Source: Saccharopolyspora elongata (GTDB lineage Bacteria > Actinomycetota > Actinomycetes > Mycobacteriales > Pseudonocardiaceae). Taken from it: a stretch of 64,000 nt of DNA. Within the stretch, counting starts at the first letter, position 1; each line of letters begins with the position of its first letter. Made by a program: the position numbers and the translations under genes. Shown here in pieces: positions 40,793-50,100 of this stretch. The notes under the pieces were generated by a model that saw only the letters and a program-made list of their open reading frames with translations, made no database searches and had not been told where the DNA came from. The stretch covers positions 1 to 64,000 of the forward strand of contig NZ_SMKW01000045.1 of the NCBI RefSeq assembly GCF_004348985.1, given 5' to 3'.

Positions 40793-41096
40793 CGTTGACC
40801 TCCAGCCGTCCGCAGCACACTGCTCCCGCGAGGATAACCCGGGCCTCTGCGGCGCGGAGAAGCTTCCCCGTTCCTCGAAACCTGGGCGAAACAGTTCGGC
40901 CGTTCAGGGCTCGTGAGCGTTTTGGAGCGCTACAGCAGCCCAAAACGCTCACGAGTCATCACACGCGAAACTGCAGAGCACCGAAGTGTCCATTGGGGAC
41001 GGCACTCAATGGACGAATCCCGGCAACCCTGTACGATTAGCATCCAATTTGGACATTCATAATCCGGTGCCACGACGGGCGAATGCGACCCTACCG
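40793..41096. other. Gap between the MBL gene and kstR2
   Basis: 304 bases without a convincing ORF. It contains a perfect hairpin (40910-40955) and an inverted repeat TCCATTG/CAATGGA (40989-41013). Base composition near 41030-41070 is lower in G+C than the surroundings, consistent with a promoter for the MBL gene. Confidence 0.5.
40910..40955. terminator. Perfect 16-base stem hairpin
   Basis: CTCGTGAGCGTTTTGG pairs exactly with CCAAAACGCTCACGAG across a 14-base loop, 141 bases past the kstR2 stop. Same family as 54057-54098 and 27029-27086. Confidence 0.65.
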
Positions 41097-41729
41097 TCAC
41101 TCCCGCAACACGATGCCGCCACAGAGGATCTTGATGTACTGATCCGCGATGCCGTCCGCGGTGAGCGTTCCACTCGGGTCGTACCAATGCACCGCCGTCC
41201 ACACCATGTCGCGGATGAAGCGGTAGGTCACCTTGGGATCGAGGTCCTCGCGGAACACCCCGGCGCTCCGGCCGTCCTGCAGCACGCGGGTCCAGACCCG
41301 CTCGAAGTCCTCGGCCGCCTGCTGCAGGTAGCCGAACCGCTCGAACCCGCCGAGGTACTTCGACTCGTTCTGGAAGATCGCGATCGCCGCCCGGTACTGC
41401 CGCATCGCGCCGAAGGACCGCCGGATGAGCTCGATGATCGCGGCGCGCGGGTCGCTCGCCTCGCGCAGCACCTGCTCGTTGGTCTCGCGCTGGGCGTCGA
41501 GGAACTCGCGCAGGATCTCGTCGACCATCGACTCCTTGGAGTCGAAGTGGTGGTACAGGCTGCCGGAGAGGATCCCGGCAGCGTCGGCGATGTCCCGCAC
41601 GGTGGTGGCGAGGAAACCTCGGATGGCGAACAGCTCGCCGGCGATGGCCAGCAGTTCGGCCCGCCGCCCGGAACCACCGGAATCCCGCGCCGCGCGGCTG
41701 CGGGCGGTCAAGCGCTTGGTCGAAGCCAC
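41097..41729 (-). CDS. kstR2: KstR2-like TetR repressor of ring C/D catabolism
   Basis: 210 residues from GTG 41729. Close to mycobacterial KstR2: VRDIADAAGILSGSLYHHFDSKESMVDEILREFLD and YRFIRDMVWTAVHWYDPSGT followed by LTADGIADQYIKILCGGI. KstR2 controls genes for HIP-CoA (rings C/D) breakdown and is released by HIP-CoA. The linked fadA6, three genes away, is a known KstR2 target in mycobacteria, and a KstR2-like palindrome lies before it. A longer open frame upstream has no start support. Confidence 0.8.
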   Translation of the reverse strand: MASTKRLTARSRAARDSGGSGRRAELLAIAGELFAIRGFLATTVRDIADAAGILSGSLYHHFDSKESMVDEILREFLDAQRETNEQVLREASDPRAAIIELIRRSFGAMRQYRAAIAIFQNESKYLGGFERFGYLQQAAEDFERVWTRVLQDGRSAGVFREDLDPKVTYRFIRDMVWTAVHWYDPSGTLTADGIADQYIKILCGGIVLRE

Positions 41730-42064
41730 GACGCCATCTTCGCAGAACTCCCCCGACCGCACCGCCGGAGGTGGGCGATTTCGCAAGAAGTCGACGGCCA
41801 TCCGGCTGCGGTCGCGCTCATGATCGGCGCGACCGTCATCACCATCACCCAGGCCCAGGGCCAGATCGTGCTGGTGGCCTTCCCGGCCGTAACGCTGCTC
41901 GTCGTCGCCATCATCGCCTGAGGACGGCGCGAAAGCACCGCCCGGATGCTGCGGCGACTCACCGGCCGCGCGGAGCGCGACCATGCACGTCAGGCGGCCC
42001 TGGCCGAATGACGCAGAGGCGCCTGTCCTCGTTGCTGGACAACGGGAACAGGAACCGCGCCGGG
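41730..42064. other. Gap upstream of kstR2 with a doubtful hydrophobic ORF
   Basis: 335 bases. From ATG 41820 to the stop at 41919-41921 the plus strand encodes a 33-residue hydrophobic peptide (MIGATVITITQAQGQIVLVA...) that could be one membrane helix, but no ribosome site precedes it. Remains of another frame near 41946-42011 have no recognisable identity. No clear KstR2 site was found here. Confidence 0.35.
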
Positions 42065-42493
42065 TCAGGCGAGCTGGACGACGGCCCTGGCCTTGGCCAG
42101 GACGTCGACTCCCCCGGAGGTGGCCGCGAGCTCGATCACGGCCTGCTTGTCGCCGAGCTTCTCCGCCACCCGGCCCGCGACCACGACCTCGACTCCTTCG
42201 TCGTCGTCCGGGACCACGACCGGCTTCGCGAAGCGGACGCCGTACTCCAGCACCGCGCCCGGGTCTCCCACCCAGTCTGTGACCAGCCGCGCCGCCTCCG
42301 CCATCGTGAGCATGCCGTGCGCGATCACGTCCGGCAGCCCCGCCTGCTTGGCGACCCGCTCGTTCCAGTGGATCACGTTGAAGTCACCGGAAGCCCCGCA
42401 GTACTTCACCAGCGTCAGCCGGTGGATCGGATAGCGCTCGGGGCCGATCTCGGTGCCGACCTCGACGTCGTCGTAGCGCACGCTCGCCGGCAT
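42065..42493 (-). CDS. MaoC-family enoyl-CoA hydratase, HadB-like subunit
   Basis: 142 residues, one hot-dog domain. The hydratase motif region YCGASGDFNVIHWNERVAKQAGLPDVIAHGML carries the catalytic Asp and His (DFNVIHWNE). Such proteins pair with a MaoC N-terminal-domain partner, encoded four bases upstream at 42497. The pair resembles HadA/HadB of mycolate synthesis and the related dehydratases of non-mycolate actinobacteria, but here it is linked to fadA6 and kstR2, which suggests a beta-oxidation hydratase (inference). Confidence 0.75.
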   Translation of the reverse strand: MPASVRYDDVEVGTEIGPERYPIHRLTLVKYCGASGDFNVIHWNERVAKQAGLPDVIAHGMLTMAEAARLVTDWVGDPGAVLEYGVRFAKPVVVPDDDEGVEVVVAGRVAEKLGDKQAVIELAATSGGVDVLAKARAVVQLA

Positions 42494-42496
42494 GCC

Positions 42497-42958
42497 TCAC
42501 TCCCCTCCGGCCGCGGTGCCCCGCGACACGATGACGTTCACCGCGGTGCACACCAGCTCGCCGGCACCATCGCGGATGTCGGTCTCGATGCGCACCAGCT
42601 CGTTGCGCCCGGCGTCGCGGATCTCCGCGATCCGGCCCGTCGCGGTGAGCACGTCACCGGCCCGGATCGGCCGCCGGTAGCGGAATTCCTGCTCGCCGTG
42701 CACGACCATCCGGTAGTTGAGGCCGAACTCGGGGCGCCGGATCGGGTTGTCCGACGACGCGGCGCCGGCCGCGACGATGCCGAAGGTCGGCGGCGCGATC
42801 ACGTCGGGATGCCCGAGCGCGCGAGCGGCATCCGGGCTGCGGTAGGCCGGGTTGGCATCGCCGATGGCGTCGGCGAACTCGCGGATCTTGCCGCGCGTCA
42901 CCTCGTACGGTTCGCCGGAACCGAAGGTATGCCCGACGAATTCCCGGTTGATGGCCAT
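42497..42958 (-). CDS. MaoC N-terminal-type dehydratase, HadA-like subunit
   Basis: 153 residues. FVGHTFGSGEPYEVTRGKIREFADAIGDANPAYRSPDAARALGHPDVIAPPTF is characteristic of FAS1-DH2/HadA-type proteins, which lack the catalytic pair and bind substrate for their partner. A gap of three bases separates it from the HadB-like gene, so the two are co-translated. In many actinobacteria the pair lies beside rpmG; that gene is absent here. Confidence 0.75.
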   Translation of the reverse strand: MAINREFVGHTFGSGEPYEVTRGKIREFADAIGDANPAYRSPDAARALGHPDVIAPPTFGIVAAGAASSDNPIRRPEFGLNYRMVVHGEQEFRYRRPIRAGDVLTATGRIAEIRDAGRNELVRIETDIRDGAGELVCTAVNVIVSRGTAAGGE

Positions 42959-43003
42959 GAAACTCCTCCCACGCCGCCGAAATCCGTGCGCCCGCGGTGC
43001 CCG

Positions 43004-44167
43004 TCAGCCGAGGCGCTCGATGATCGTCACGTTCGCCGTGCCCCCGCCTTCGCACATCGTCTGCAGTCCGTAGCGGCCGCCCGTGCGCTCCAGTTCCGCC
43101 AGCATCGTCGTCATCAGCTTCGTCCCGGTCGCGCCCAGGGGATGCCCCAGGGCGATCGCGCCGCCGTTGGGGTTGACCCGAGCCGGGTCGATGTCGATCT
43201 CCTTCAGCCAGGCCAGCACCACGCTCGCGAAGGCCTCGTTGATCTCCACCACGTCGATGTCCGAGGCGCTCAGCCCGGCCTTCGCCAGCGCGTGCCGGGT
43301 CGCCGGAATCGGCGCCGACAGCATGAAGACCGGATCGTCGCCGCGCACGCTCATGTGGTGGATGCGCGCCCGCGGCGTCAGGCCGTGGTCGGCGACGGCC
43401 CGCTCGGAGGCGACCAGCAGCGCCGAGGCCCCGTCGGAGATCTGGCTGGCCAGCCCGGCGGTGATGCGGCCGCCCTCGCGCAGCGCTTTGAGCCCTTCGA
43501 GCTTCTCCTTGCTGGTGTCGCGGCGCGGACCTTCATCGCGCTCGACACCCGCTATCGGCGCGAGTTCCTCGTCGAACCGGCCCGCGTCGATCGCCTCGAT
43601 CGCCCGCCGGTGGCTGGTCAGCGCGAACTCCTCCATGTCCGAACGGGAGATGTCCCACTTCTCGGCCATCAGCTCGGCACCGCGGAATTGCGTCACCTCC
43701 ACGTCGCCGTAGCGGTCCTGCCAGCCAGCGGAACCGGAGTTCGGGCCGTAGGCGACCGGGAATCCGAGCTCCGCACCGCCCAGCAGCGCGCTGCCGATCG
43801 GGATGGCGCTCATGTTCTGCACGCCGCCGGCGATCACCAGCTCGGCCGTGCCACTGAGCACCGCCTGGGCGGCGAAGTGCACCGCCTGCTGGGAAGAACC
43901 GCACTGACGGTCGATCGTCACGCCCGGGACGTGCTCCGGGAATCCGGCCGCAAGCCACCCGGTGCGGCCGATGTTGCCCGCCTGCGCGCCGACCGCGTCG
44001 ACGCATCCCCACACCACGTCGTCGACCGCCGACGGGTCGATCCCGGTGCGGGCCACCAGGTTCCGGAGCACGTGCGCGGACAGGTCGGCCGGGTGGATGC
44101 CGCTGAGCCCCCCGCCGCGCCGGCCCACCGGGGTCCGCGCCGCATCGATGATGTACGCCTCCGCCAT
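43004..44167 (-). CDS. fadA6: FadA6, thiolase of steroid ring C/D degradation
   Basis: 387 residues, one more than Rv3556c. Catalytic residues: Cys89 in TIDRQCGSSQQA, NEAFASVVL, His342 in GHPLGATG and Cys372 in TMCEGGGTANVTIIERL. FadA6 acts late in HIP catabolism on a ring-opened 3-oxoacyl-CoA. The N-terminus AYIIDAARTPVGRRGGGLSG and the WLAAGFPEHVPGVTIDRQCG stretch match the family closely. A KstR2-like palindrome lies about 100 bases upstream. It is followed by the MaoC pair and then kstR2. Confidence 0.9.
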   Translation of the reverse strand: MAEAYIIDAARTPVGRRGGGLSGIHPADLSAHVLRNLVARTGIDPSAVDDVVWGCVDAVGAQAGNIGRTGWLAAGFPEHVPGVTIDRQCGSSQQAVHFAAQAVLSGTAELVIAGGVQNMSAIPIGSALLGGAELGFPVAYGPNSGSAGWQDRYGDVEVTQFRGAELMAEKWDISRSDMEEFALTSHRRAIEAIDAGRFDEELAPIAGVERDEGPRRDTSKEKLEGLKALREGGRITAGLASQISDGASALLVASERAVADHGLTPRARIHHMSVRGDDPVFMLSAPIPATRHALAKAGLSASDIDVVEINEAFASVVLAWLKEIDIDPARVNPNGGAIALGHPLGATGTKLMTTMLAELERTGGRYGLQTMCEGGGTANVTIIERLG

Positions 44168-44263
44168 GACCGTCCCTCCGTCGCAGGCACCGGTCGGCTG
44201 ATCCGGGCGAGGCGCCGGCCGGGCAGGCTCGATCCGCTGGACACCAGCGGCAGCCGGAGTCTA

Positions 44264-44285
44264 ACCGAACAAGCAAGTGTTTGGT
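44264..44285. promoter_or_regulatory. KstR2-like palindrome before fadA6
   Basis: ACCGAACA and TGTTTGGT form an inverted repeat around AGCAAG. The inner 14-mer AACAAGCAAGTGTT fits the KstR2 consensus AnCAAGnnCTTGnT with two mismatches. It lies 97 bases upstream of the fadA6 ATG. Confidence 0.6.
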
Positions 44286-44340
44286 AGGAAGCGGACGGGG
44301 TGAACCTCGGTTCCCGTTCTTGAACTTGGCTTTGTTCTTC

Positions 44341-44503
44341 AAGCGGCGAAGCCGCTTAGCCCACCCTCGCAACTTGCACCGCCGCGGGTTCTCAGGCGTC
44401 GCCTGGCGAGACAGCCTCGACGCCGCGTAATTGGTCATACGTAAGTCGGGGCTCCCACAGTCCAGGCGACGTCTGAGGTTCCGCCACCCGCACCGCCACG
44501 CAA
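44341..44503 (-). repeat. Structured repeat R3 (full-length, minus strand)
   Basis: Read on the minus strand it starts TTGCGTGGCGGTGCGGGTGG and shares GCGGAACCTCAG with R1 and GGACTGTGGGA, CCCCGACTT and TGAGAACCCGCGGCGGTGCA with R2. It ends with the hairpin AAGCGGCGAAGCCGCTT (44341-44357). The CCCCGA stem and the inner CGTA/TACG stem keep their position but differ in sequence from R2. Confidence 0.8.
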
Positions 44504-44525
44504 ATCGAGTCCGGCGACAGTTGTT

Positions 44526-45365
44526 TCAGGGTTTGCGGGCCACTGCTCCTGCGATGCAGTGCTGCACCGGGTAGAGCGGGTTGAGCCTCGGGCCGGTCGG
44601 CCACCAGTCCGCGCACTCCACCAGGCCCGGGTCGATGAACTCCAGGCCCGGGAACATCGCCGCGATCTCGTCACGGGTGCGGAACACCCCGGTGCCCATC
44701 GGGCTGTGCAGGAACGCCTGCTCCATCCGCCGGGCCAGCTCGTTGTACTCCTCGGTCTCCGGATCGAGGAAGTGGCTGATGGCCACGTAGGACCCCGATG
44801 GCAGCGCGTCGATGTACTCCCGCATGATGTCGGCCGGTGGTCGCTCGCCGTCGTAGTGGTGCAGCGTGCCCAGCTGGAACAGCGCGACCGGTTCCGAGAA
44901 GTCCAGGTGCCGGTTGACGATCTCGTCCTGCAGGATCCGCGCCGGTTCGAAGATGTCGGCGGGGCTGAAGTGGGTCTGCGAGTTCTCCTCCAGCAACGCG
45001 CGACCGTGGGCGAGGACCACGGGGTCGTTGTCCACGTAGACCACCCGCGACTCCGGCTTGATCCGCTGCACCACCTGGTGGGTGTTCTCCGCGGTGGGCA
45101 GGCCCGATCCGCAGTCGAGGTACTGCGTGACCCCCGTTTCCGCGGCGATGAACCGGCTGACCCGGATCAGGAACTGGCGGTTGTCCCAGGCCAGCTGCGC
45201 GGCCTCCGGCGTGACCTCCCGGACGCGCCGGAAGACCTCGCGGTCCACCTCGTAGTTGTCCTTCCCGCCGAGGAAAGCGTCGTAAACGCGGGCGATGCTG
45301 GCCTTGCTGGTGTCGATGTGGACCGGGGTCGCTTCACCGTCGGAAGCAGTGAGGTCGGCTGCCAT
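44526..45365 (-). CDS. DUF574-type SAM-dependent methyltransferase
   Basis: 279 residues. The family signature is visible: IDTSKASIARVYDAFLGGKDNYEVDREVFRRV, YLDCGSGLPTAENTHQVVQRIKPESRVVYVDNDPVVLAHGRALL and ISHFLDPETEEYNELARRMEQ. These proteins are very numerous in Streptomyces and Pseudonocardiaceae and are often linked to XRE/DUF397 genes; here an XRE regulator is divergent 200 bases away. Substrate unknown. Confidence 0.85.
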   Translation of the reverse strand: MAADLTASDGEATPVHIDTSKASIARVYDAFLGGKDNYEVDREVFRRVREVTPEAAQLAWDNRQFLIRVSRFIAAETGVTQYLDCGSGLPTAENTHQVVQRIKPESRVVYVDNDPVVLAHGRALLEENSQTHFSPADIFEPARILQDEIVNRHLDFSEPVALFQLGTLHHYDGERPPADIMREYIDALPSGSYVAISHFLDPETEEYNELARRMEQAFLHSPMGTGVFRTRDEIAAMFPGLEFIDPGLVECADWWPTGPRLNPLYPVQHCIAGAVARKP

Positions 45366-45566
45366 GGTGTCCTCGCTTACGGGTGGCGTCGGGTGCCTCG
45401 GGGTTGCACAGCGTACGAGCTTCGTTTCGGGGAGTAAACGTCCGGCGTGCTAAGAATGTGAGGTCTCGCAAGTCGATCTTGACCCGAACGAGTGGATCGA
45501 TCGGTGCGGGTGCATCCACCGCGGCGGTGCGAGAATCGGGCGGAAATTCGACCAGGAGGTGCGGCG

Positions 45567-46457
45567 ATGGCTCGGGAAGCGGGATCCGCCGACGGCGACG
45601 CGGCCGGACCGGACGGCAGCCCGACTGCCCGGCGCATCATCCTGGGCGCGCAGCTGCGCCGGCTGCGGGAGGCCGCGGAGATCCTGCCCGCCGAGGCCGC
45701 CTACGCCATCCGCGGCTCGGAATCCAAGATCAGCCGGATGGAACTGGGCCGGGTCGGGTTCAAGGAACGCGACGTCGCGGACCTGCTCACGATGTACGGC
45801 GTGACCGATCCGACGGAGCGGGAGCACTTCCTCCGGCTGGTCTCCGAATCCAGGCAGCCCGGCTGGTGGAACCGGTACGTGGAGGCAATGCCGCAGTGGT
45901 TCCAGGACTACGTCGGGCTCGAAGGGGTCGCCGCCCGGATCCAGACCTACGAGCTGCAGTTCGTGCCGGGTCTGCTGCAGACCGAGGCCTACGCGATGGC
46001 GATCGCGAGCTCGGGCCACCCGAAGCTGGCCGATGACGAGACCCGGCGCCGGGTCTCGCTGCGCATGAAGCGGCAGCGACTGCTCGCCCGCCCGGACGCG
46101 CCCCGGCTCTGGGCGGTCATCGACGAATCCGTGCTGCACCGGCCGATCGGCGGCGCCGCCGTGCTCCGCGCGCAGATCGACCACCTGCTGGAGATGACCA
46201 AGCTGCCGAACATCGCGCTGCAGGTGGTGCCGTTCTCGCTCAGCGGGTACGCGGCGGAGGGCTCGTTCACCATGCTCCGCTTCAACGAGCCCGAACTGCC
46301 GGACGTGGTCTACCTGGAGCACCTGGGCGGCGCGCTGTACCTGGACAAGCGGGAGGAGATCGAGTGGTACGGCAGGACACTCGATCGACTGATGGTGGAC
46401 GCCCGCACTCCGGAGCAAACCCGCCAATTGCTGCGAAAAGCCCGCGAAATGCTCTGA
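45567..46457 (+). CDS. XRE-family regulator with DUF5753 domain
   Basis: 296 residues. N-terminal helix-turn-helix (ILGAQLRRLREAAEILPAEAAYAIRGSESKISRMELGR) and a C-terminal DUF5753 region (QTYELQFVPGLLQTEAYAMA, RRVSLRMKRQRLL, LQVVPFSLSGYAAEGSFTMLRF). Start ATG 45567, just after AGGAGGTG. Proteins of this kind pair with a DUF397 partner, present immediately downstream, in BldB/WhiJ-type modules affecting development. Confidence 0.88.
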   Translation: MAREAGSADGDAAGPDGSPTARRIILGAQLRRLREAAEILPAEAAYAIRGSESKISRMELGRVGFKERDVADLLTMYGVTDPTEREHFLRLVSESRQPGWWNRYVEAMPQWFQDYVGLEGVAARIQTYELQFVPGLLQTEAYAMAIASSGHPKLADDETRRRVSLRMKRQRLLARPDAPRLWAVIDESVLHRPIGGAAVLRAQIDHLLEMTKLPNIALQVVPFSLSGYAAEGSFTMLRFNEPELPDVVYLEHLGGALYLDKREEIEWYGRTLDRLMVDARTPEQTRQLLRKAREML

Positions 46458-46567
46458 CGCCGAAATAGTTCGAGTACGCACAGTGATCGCGCGTGCGCGC
46501 AGCGCTGTGGTACGGTCCGGCGCAATGGCGAATGCAATTGCATGTGCAGTCGACCGAGGGAGATCTG

Positions 46568-46801
46568 ATGAACGGTCAGTTCGAGGTCCCGGTCTCCGCG
46601 CTGGGCGAGGTGACCTGGCAGAAGTCGCGCCACAGCGGTAAGTGGGGCAACTGCGTAGAGGTCGCGGCCCTGGACGACGGCACCATCGCGATGCGCCAGT
46701 CTCGCCAGGTACACGGCACCGCGCTGATCTACACCCGAGCCGAGCTGGCCGCTTTCGTGCGCGGCGCCAAGGATGGTGAGTTCGATGACCTCGTCAGTTG
46801 A
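46568..46801 (+). CDS. DUF397 small partner protein
   Basis: 77 residues. The DUF397 core is clear: WQKSRHSGKWGNCVEVAALDDGTIAMRQSR followed by LIYTRAELAAFVRGAKDGEFDDL. ATG at 46568 with GAGGGAG upstream; an in-frame earlier start is less likely. It usually acts with the adjacent XRE protein as a regulator/antagonist pair. Its end overlaps the next small gene. Confidence 0.88.
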   Translation: MNGQFEVPVSALGEVTWQKSRHSGKWGNCVEVAALDDGTIAMRQSRQVHGTALIYTRAELAAFVRGAKDGEFDDLVS

Positions 46802-47108
46802 AGTTGAGGACCAGGACGCTTCCAGTATCCGCCTGCGCAAGCTGGTGGCGCGGGGCTTCCGGCTGATGCCGCCGGTGCGCGACACCGACGGCGAGCTCAT
46901 GGCGTTGATCTACGTGCGCCCGCACGCCGACATCGTCGACGTGGTCGAGCTCCGCGGCGAAGACGACGTCCGCGCCGCGCGGGTTTCCCGCGGGGCCGAC
47001 TTCCGGGACGACCGGGCCGAGGCGCAGTGGCGCACGGCCGGTTCGGCGTGCGACGTGCTCGACCAGGTCCTCGCGCTCCCGGAACGCCTCATCACGGTGC
47101 GCGCCTGA
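46785..47108 (+). CDS. Hypothetical protein following the DUF397 gene
   Basis: 107 residues from ATG 46785; ATG 46773 is an alternative. It overlaps the DUF397 gene by 17 bases. The protein reads SIRLRKLVARGFRLMPPVRDTDGELMALIYVRPHADIVDVVELRGEDDVRAARVSRG and ends in a helix DVLDQVLALPERLI. I have seen similar genes after DUF397 in Pseudonocardiaceae, but no function is known. It is likely a third member of the XRE/DUF397 cassette. Confidence 0.65.
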   Translation: MTSSVEVEDQDASSIRLRKLVARGFRLMPPVRDTDGELMALIYVRPHADIVDVVELRGEDDVRAARVSRGADFRDDRAEAQWRTAGSACDVLDQVLALPERLITVRA

Positions 47109-47124
47109 CCTTCGGTTTCCCGCG

Positions 47125-47170
47125 CTCGTGACTGTTCTGGTCCACCAAGGCGGACCAGAGCAGTCACGAG
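47125..47170. terminator. Hairpin between the XRE cassette and the TPR gene
   Basis: Nineteen-base arms CTCGTGACTGTTCTGGTCC and GGACCAGAGCAGTCACGAG (18 of 19 paired) with an eight-base loop between convergent genes; a bidirectional terminator by position. Confidence 0.75.
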
Positions 47171-47174
47171 TCCG

Positions 47175-50100
47175 CTACGCGCCCAGCTCGGTCAGTAGTT
47201 TCGTGGCTTGGTCGGCGAAGGACGGGTCCTCGGTGCGCACCGCCCGGTTCAGGAGTTCGCGCGCCTGCTGGACTTCGCCGCGCCGGTAGCGGATCTCGCC
47301 GACCCGGTAGGCGGCCTCGGCGATGAGTTCCGGGTCTTCGGTGCTCGCCAGGGTGTACTCGTAGTGCCGGACCGCCTCGGCGTGATCTTCGCGCCAGTAG
47401 TGCATTTCCGCGAGGTGAGCGGCGGCGAGCGCGGCGTTGGGATGCCCCAGATCGATCAGCGCCTGGAACCACGGCGCCGCGGCGGCGATGTCGCGGCGGC
47501 GCTTGGCGATCACCCCGAGGTTCATCGCCGCCTTCGCGGACAGCTCCGCGTCGTCGGATTCCCACGCCCGGAGACTCCAGTCGTGGGCCTCCGCGTAGTC
47601 CTCGATGTGGAAGGCCATCGACGCCAGCTCCAGCAGCGCCTCCCCGGCGTAGCGGTCCTCCGGCGCGGACTCGATCAGCCGCAGGTAGGTCTGCCGGGCC
47701 TGGTCAAGATCGCCGTCCTGGCGCAGGGATTGCGCCAGCGCGTAGGTGGCCATCGGCGAGAACCGGTCGTCGGCGCTGCCCGCCGCTTCGCGGAACGCCT
47801 CGATCGCCCCGGCGGTGTCGCCCTCCTCGCGCCGCTTGAGGCCGAGCATCGCCTTCATCGCCGGAGCCAGCACGCCGTCGTGGCTCCGCATGAGTTCCTC
47901 GGCGGCGGCCGGGTCGTCGTCCTTGAGCAGTTCGACCAGCCGGTACTTCGCCATCGCTGCGCGGTTTTCGTCGCCGGTGGCGAGCACTCGCTCGTACGCC
48001 TGCCGCGCGCCCGCCGAGTCGCCGCGCAGCTGCAGCGCCTCGCCCAGCGCGAGCACCGCCTCCGGCGCGGGCTCCGGGGCGCCGATCTCCACCGCGCACC
48101 GCAGGTAGATCAGCGCGGCCTCGTGGTCCGCTGCCTCCAGGAACTCCACGCCGGTCTCGTGGGCCCATTCCGCGACGTGGGATTCGGGCACCACTTCGGC
48201 GAGCCGGCGCAGGGTGTTCGCGGCGCCGAGGTGATCGCCCGCGGCGCGCTGCCCGTCGAGCACGACGCGGACGTTGTTCAGCGCGTCCTCGGCCATGTCG
48301 TCGTCGGAGGTGCAGGACGCGGTCTTGACGAAAGCGGCTACGGCACCGGCGAAATCGTCCGCTTCGTAGCGGATCAGGCCCAGCCCGAACTCGCCGCGCG
48401 CCGCGACGTCGGGCTCGTCGCTGCGGCTGACCCGCTCGAACTGGATTCGCGCCGCGTCCCGGTCTCCTTGCGACAGCAGCAGTTCGCCGAGCCGCCCGCG
48501 CACGGCGTCGGAATGCCCGGGCACCCCGAGTTCCGCGGCTTCGCCGAACCAGCGGATGGCCTCGGCCGGGTCCTCGGCGCGCTCGCCGAGCAGGCCCATC
48601 GCGATGATCGCCGTTTTCGGATCGGTCGAACCCGCGGCCCGGCGCAGCAGTTCTAACGCCTCGTCGGTCGTTTCGCCGAGTTGCTCGATGCGGTGGTGCA
48701 GCACCGTCCCGAACTGCTCGGGGGTTTCGGCGGCTTCCTCGGCCCGGTCCCAGATCTCGTGTGCCTCGGCGACCTCCCCGGCGGCGAGGTGCAGGTGGCC
48801 GAGCAGCACGCCCGCGTCCACCGCCCAGATGCCGGAGCCTGCGGCGATCGCGTGCCGGCACGCGGATTTCGCGCCTTCCTGGTCGTGCAGCCGGGTCAGC
48901 AGCTGGGCCAGCAGCACACCGGCCTTCGCGGTGGCCTCCGGTTCGTCGGCGGAGCTCGCGCGGCGGTACCAGGCCAGCGCCAGCGCGTGCTCCCGCTCGC
49001 CTTCGGCGAGTTCCCCGAGCGCGATCTGGGCGTTCGGCACCAGCGCGGGATGCCCGTGGTCGGCGACCATCCGGAAGAACTCCCGGGCCGCCGGGTCGTC
49101 GTTGTTCGCCAGCGCCCGGCCGAAGTCCAGCCCGAGCTCGGAGCAGGTCTGCAGGTCGTCGCCGAAGGCGCCGGACAGGATCGACGCCGCGGTTGCCGGG
49201 TCGCTCCAGGACGCGCACCAGTAGTCGGCGACGCGCGCCGAGCCGAAGTGCTCGCGGATCGCCGCCCGGGCGCCCTCGACGTCGCCGTCCTGGATCAGCC
49301 GGAATCCCCGCTGCTCGGCGGTTTCGACGCCCATCTGCTGGTACACGTACGGCGTGACATCGGGATCGCCGAACTCCAGCGCCCGCTCGTAGGCGTCCTT
49401 CGCGCCCGCTTCGTCGCCGCTGTCCCGGAGCAGGTTGCCCAGGTCCAGCGCGGCCTGGGCCTGGACATCCGGCACGCCCGAGGCGATCACGCGCTCGAAC
49501 GTTTCCCTCGCACGCTCGATTTCTCCGCGCCGGGAATGCAGAACAGCGATGCTGGCGGTGGCGTGGGCGGCTTCGACGCGGGTTCCCACCGACTCCGCGC
49601 GGCGGAACGCCTCCATCGCGCCGTCGGTGTCGTCCCGCTCGAAGCGGAGGGCGCCCAGCTTCAGGGCGGCGTTCACGGTGTTGGCGGTGTCGCCCGCGGC
49701 GACCTCGTCCAGCAGCGCATCGGCGCGGTCGAGCTCTCCCCGGTCCTGCAGCAGATCCGCCAGGCTGCACTTCGCGACCGCGGCTTCGTCGTCGTCCGTG
49801 CTCCGGGCCGCGTGCTCCCACGCCTCGACCGCTCCGTCGATGTCGCCCCTCTCGTTGCGCAGTGCGCCGAGGAAGAGCCAGCCCTGCTGGACCCGTTCCG
49901 GGTGGCCGGCCTCGACCACCAGCCGCAACGCCCAGTCGGTGAACTCGGCGACGCCCCGGCCCTGGTACCGGTGCGCCAGGTTCAGGCACAGCTGCGTGGC
50001 CGTGTAGTGGGGCTTCTCGTCGTCGGTCAGCGCGAGGAAGCTCGCCCGCGCGGCATCCAGTTCCTGCCGGATGGCGTGCATGCCGAAGGCCGCGACCGGC

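Larger units (their letters stand above)
44168..44525. other. Gap holding a KstR2-like site and repeat R3
   Basis: 358 bases between the start of fadA6 and the end of the DUF574 methyltransferase gene. The fadA6-proximal part holds the KstR2-like palindrome; the remainder is taken by repeat R3. No ORF is supported. Confidence 0.7.

Noticed and set aside
41820..41921. 33-residue hydrophobic peptide upstream of kstR2
   Set aside because: No ribosome-binding site or leaderless promoter and no known relative; kept only as a note in the gap entry.
41946..42011. Short plus-strand frame MLRRLTGRAERDHARQ
   Set aside because: Only 21 codons, no ribosome site, no recognisable family.
44300..44325. 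TGAACCTCGGTTC considered as another KstR box
   Set aside because: The AAC and GTT halves are four bases apart instead of two, so it does not fit the consensus.
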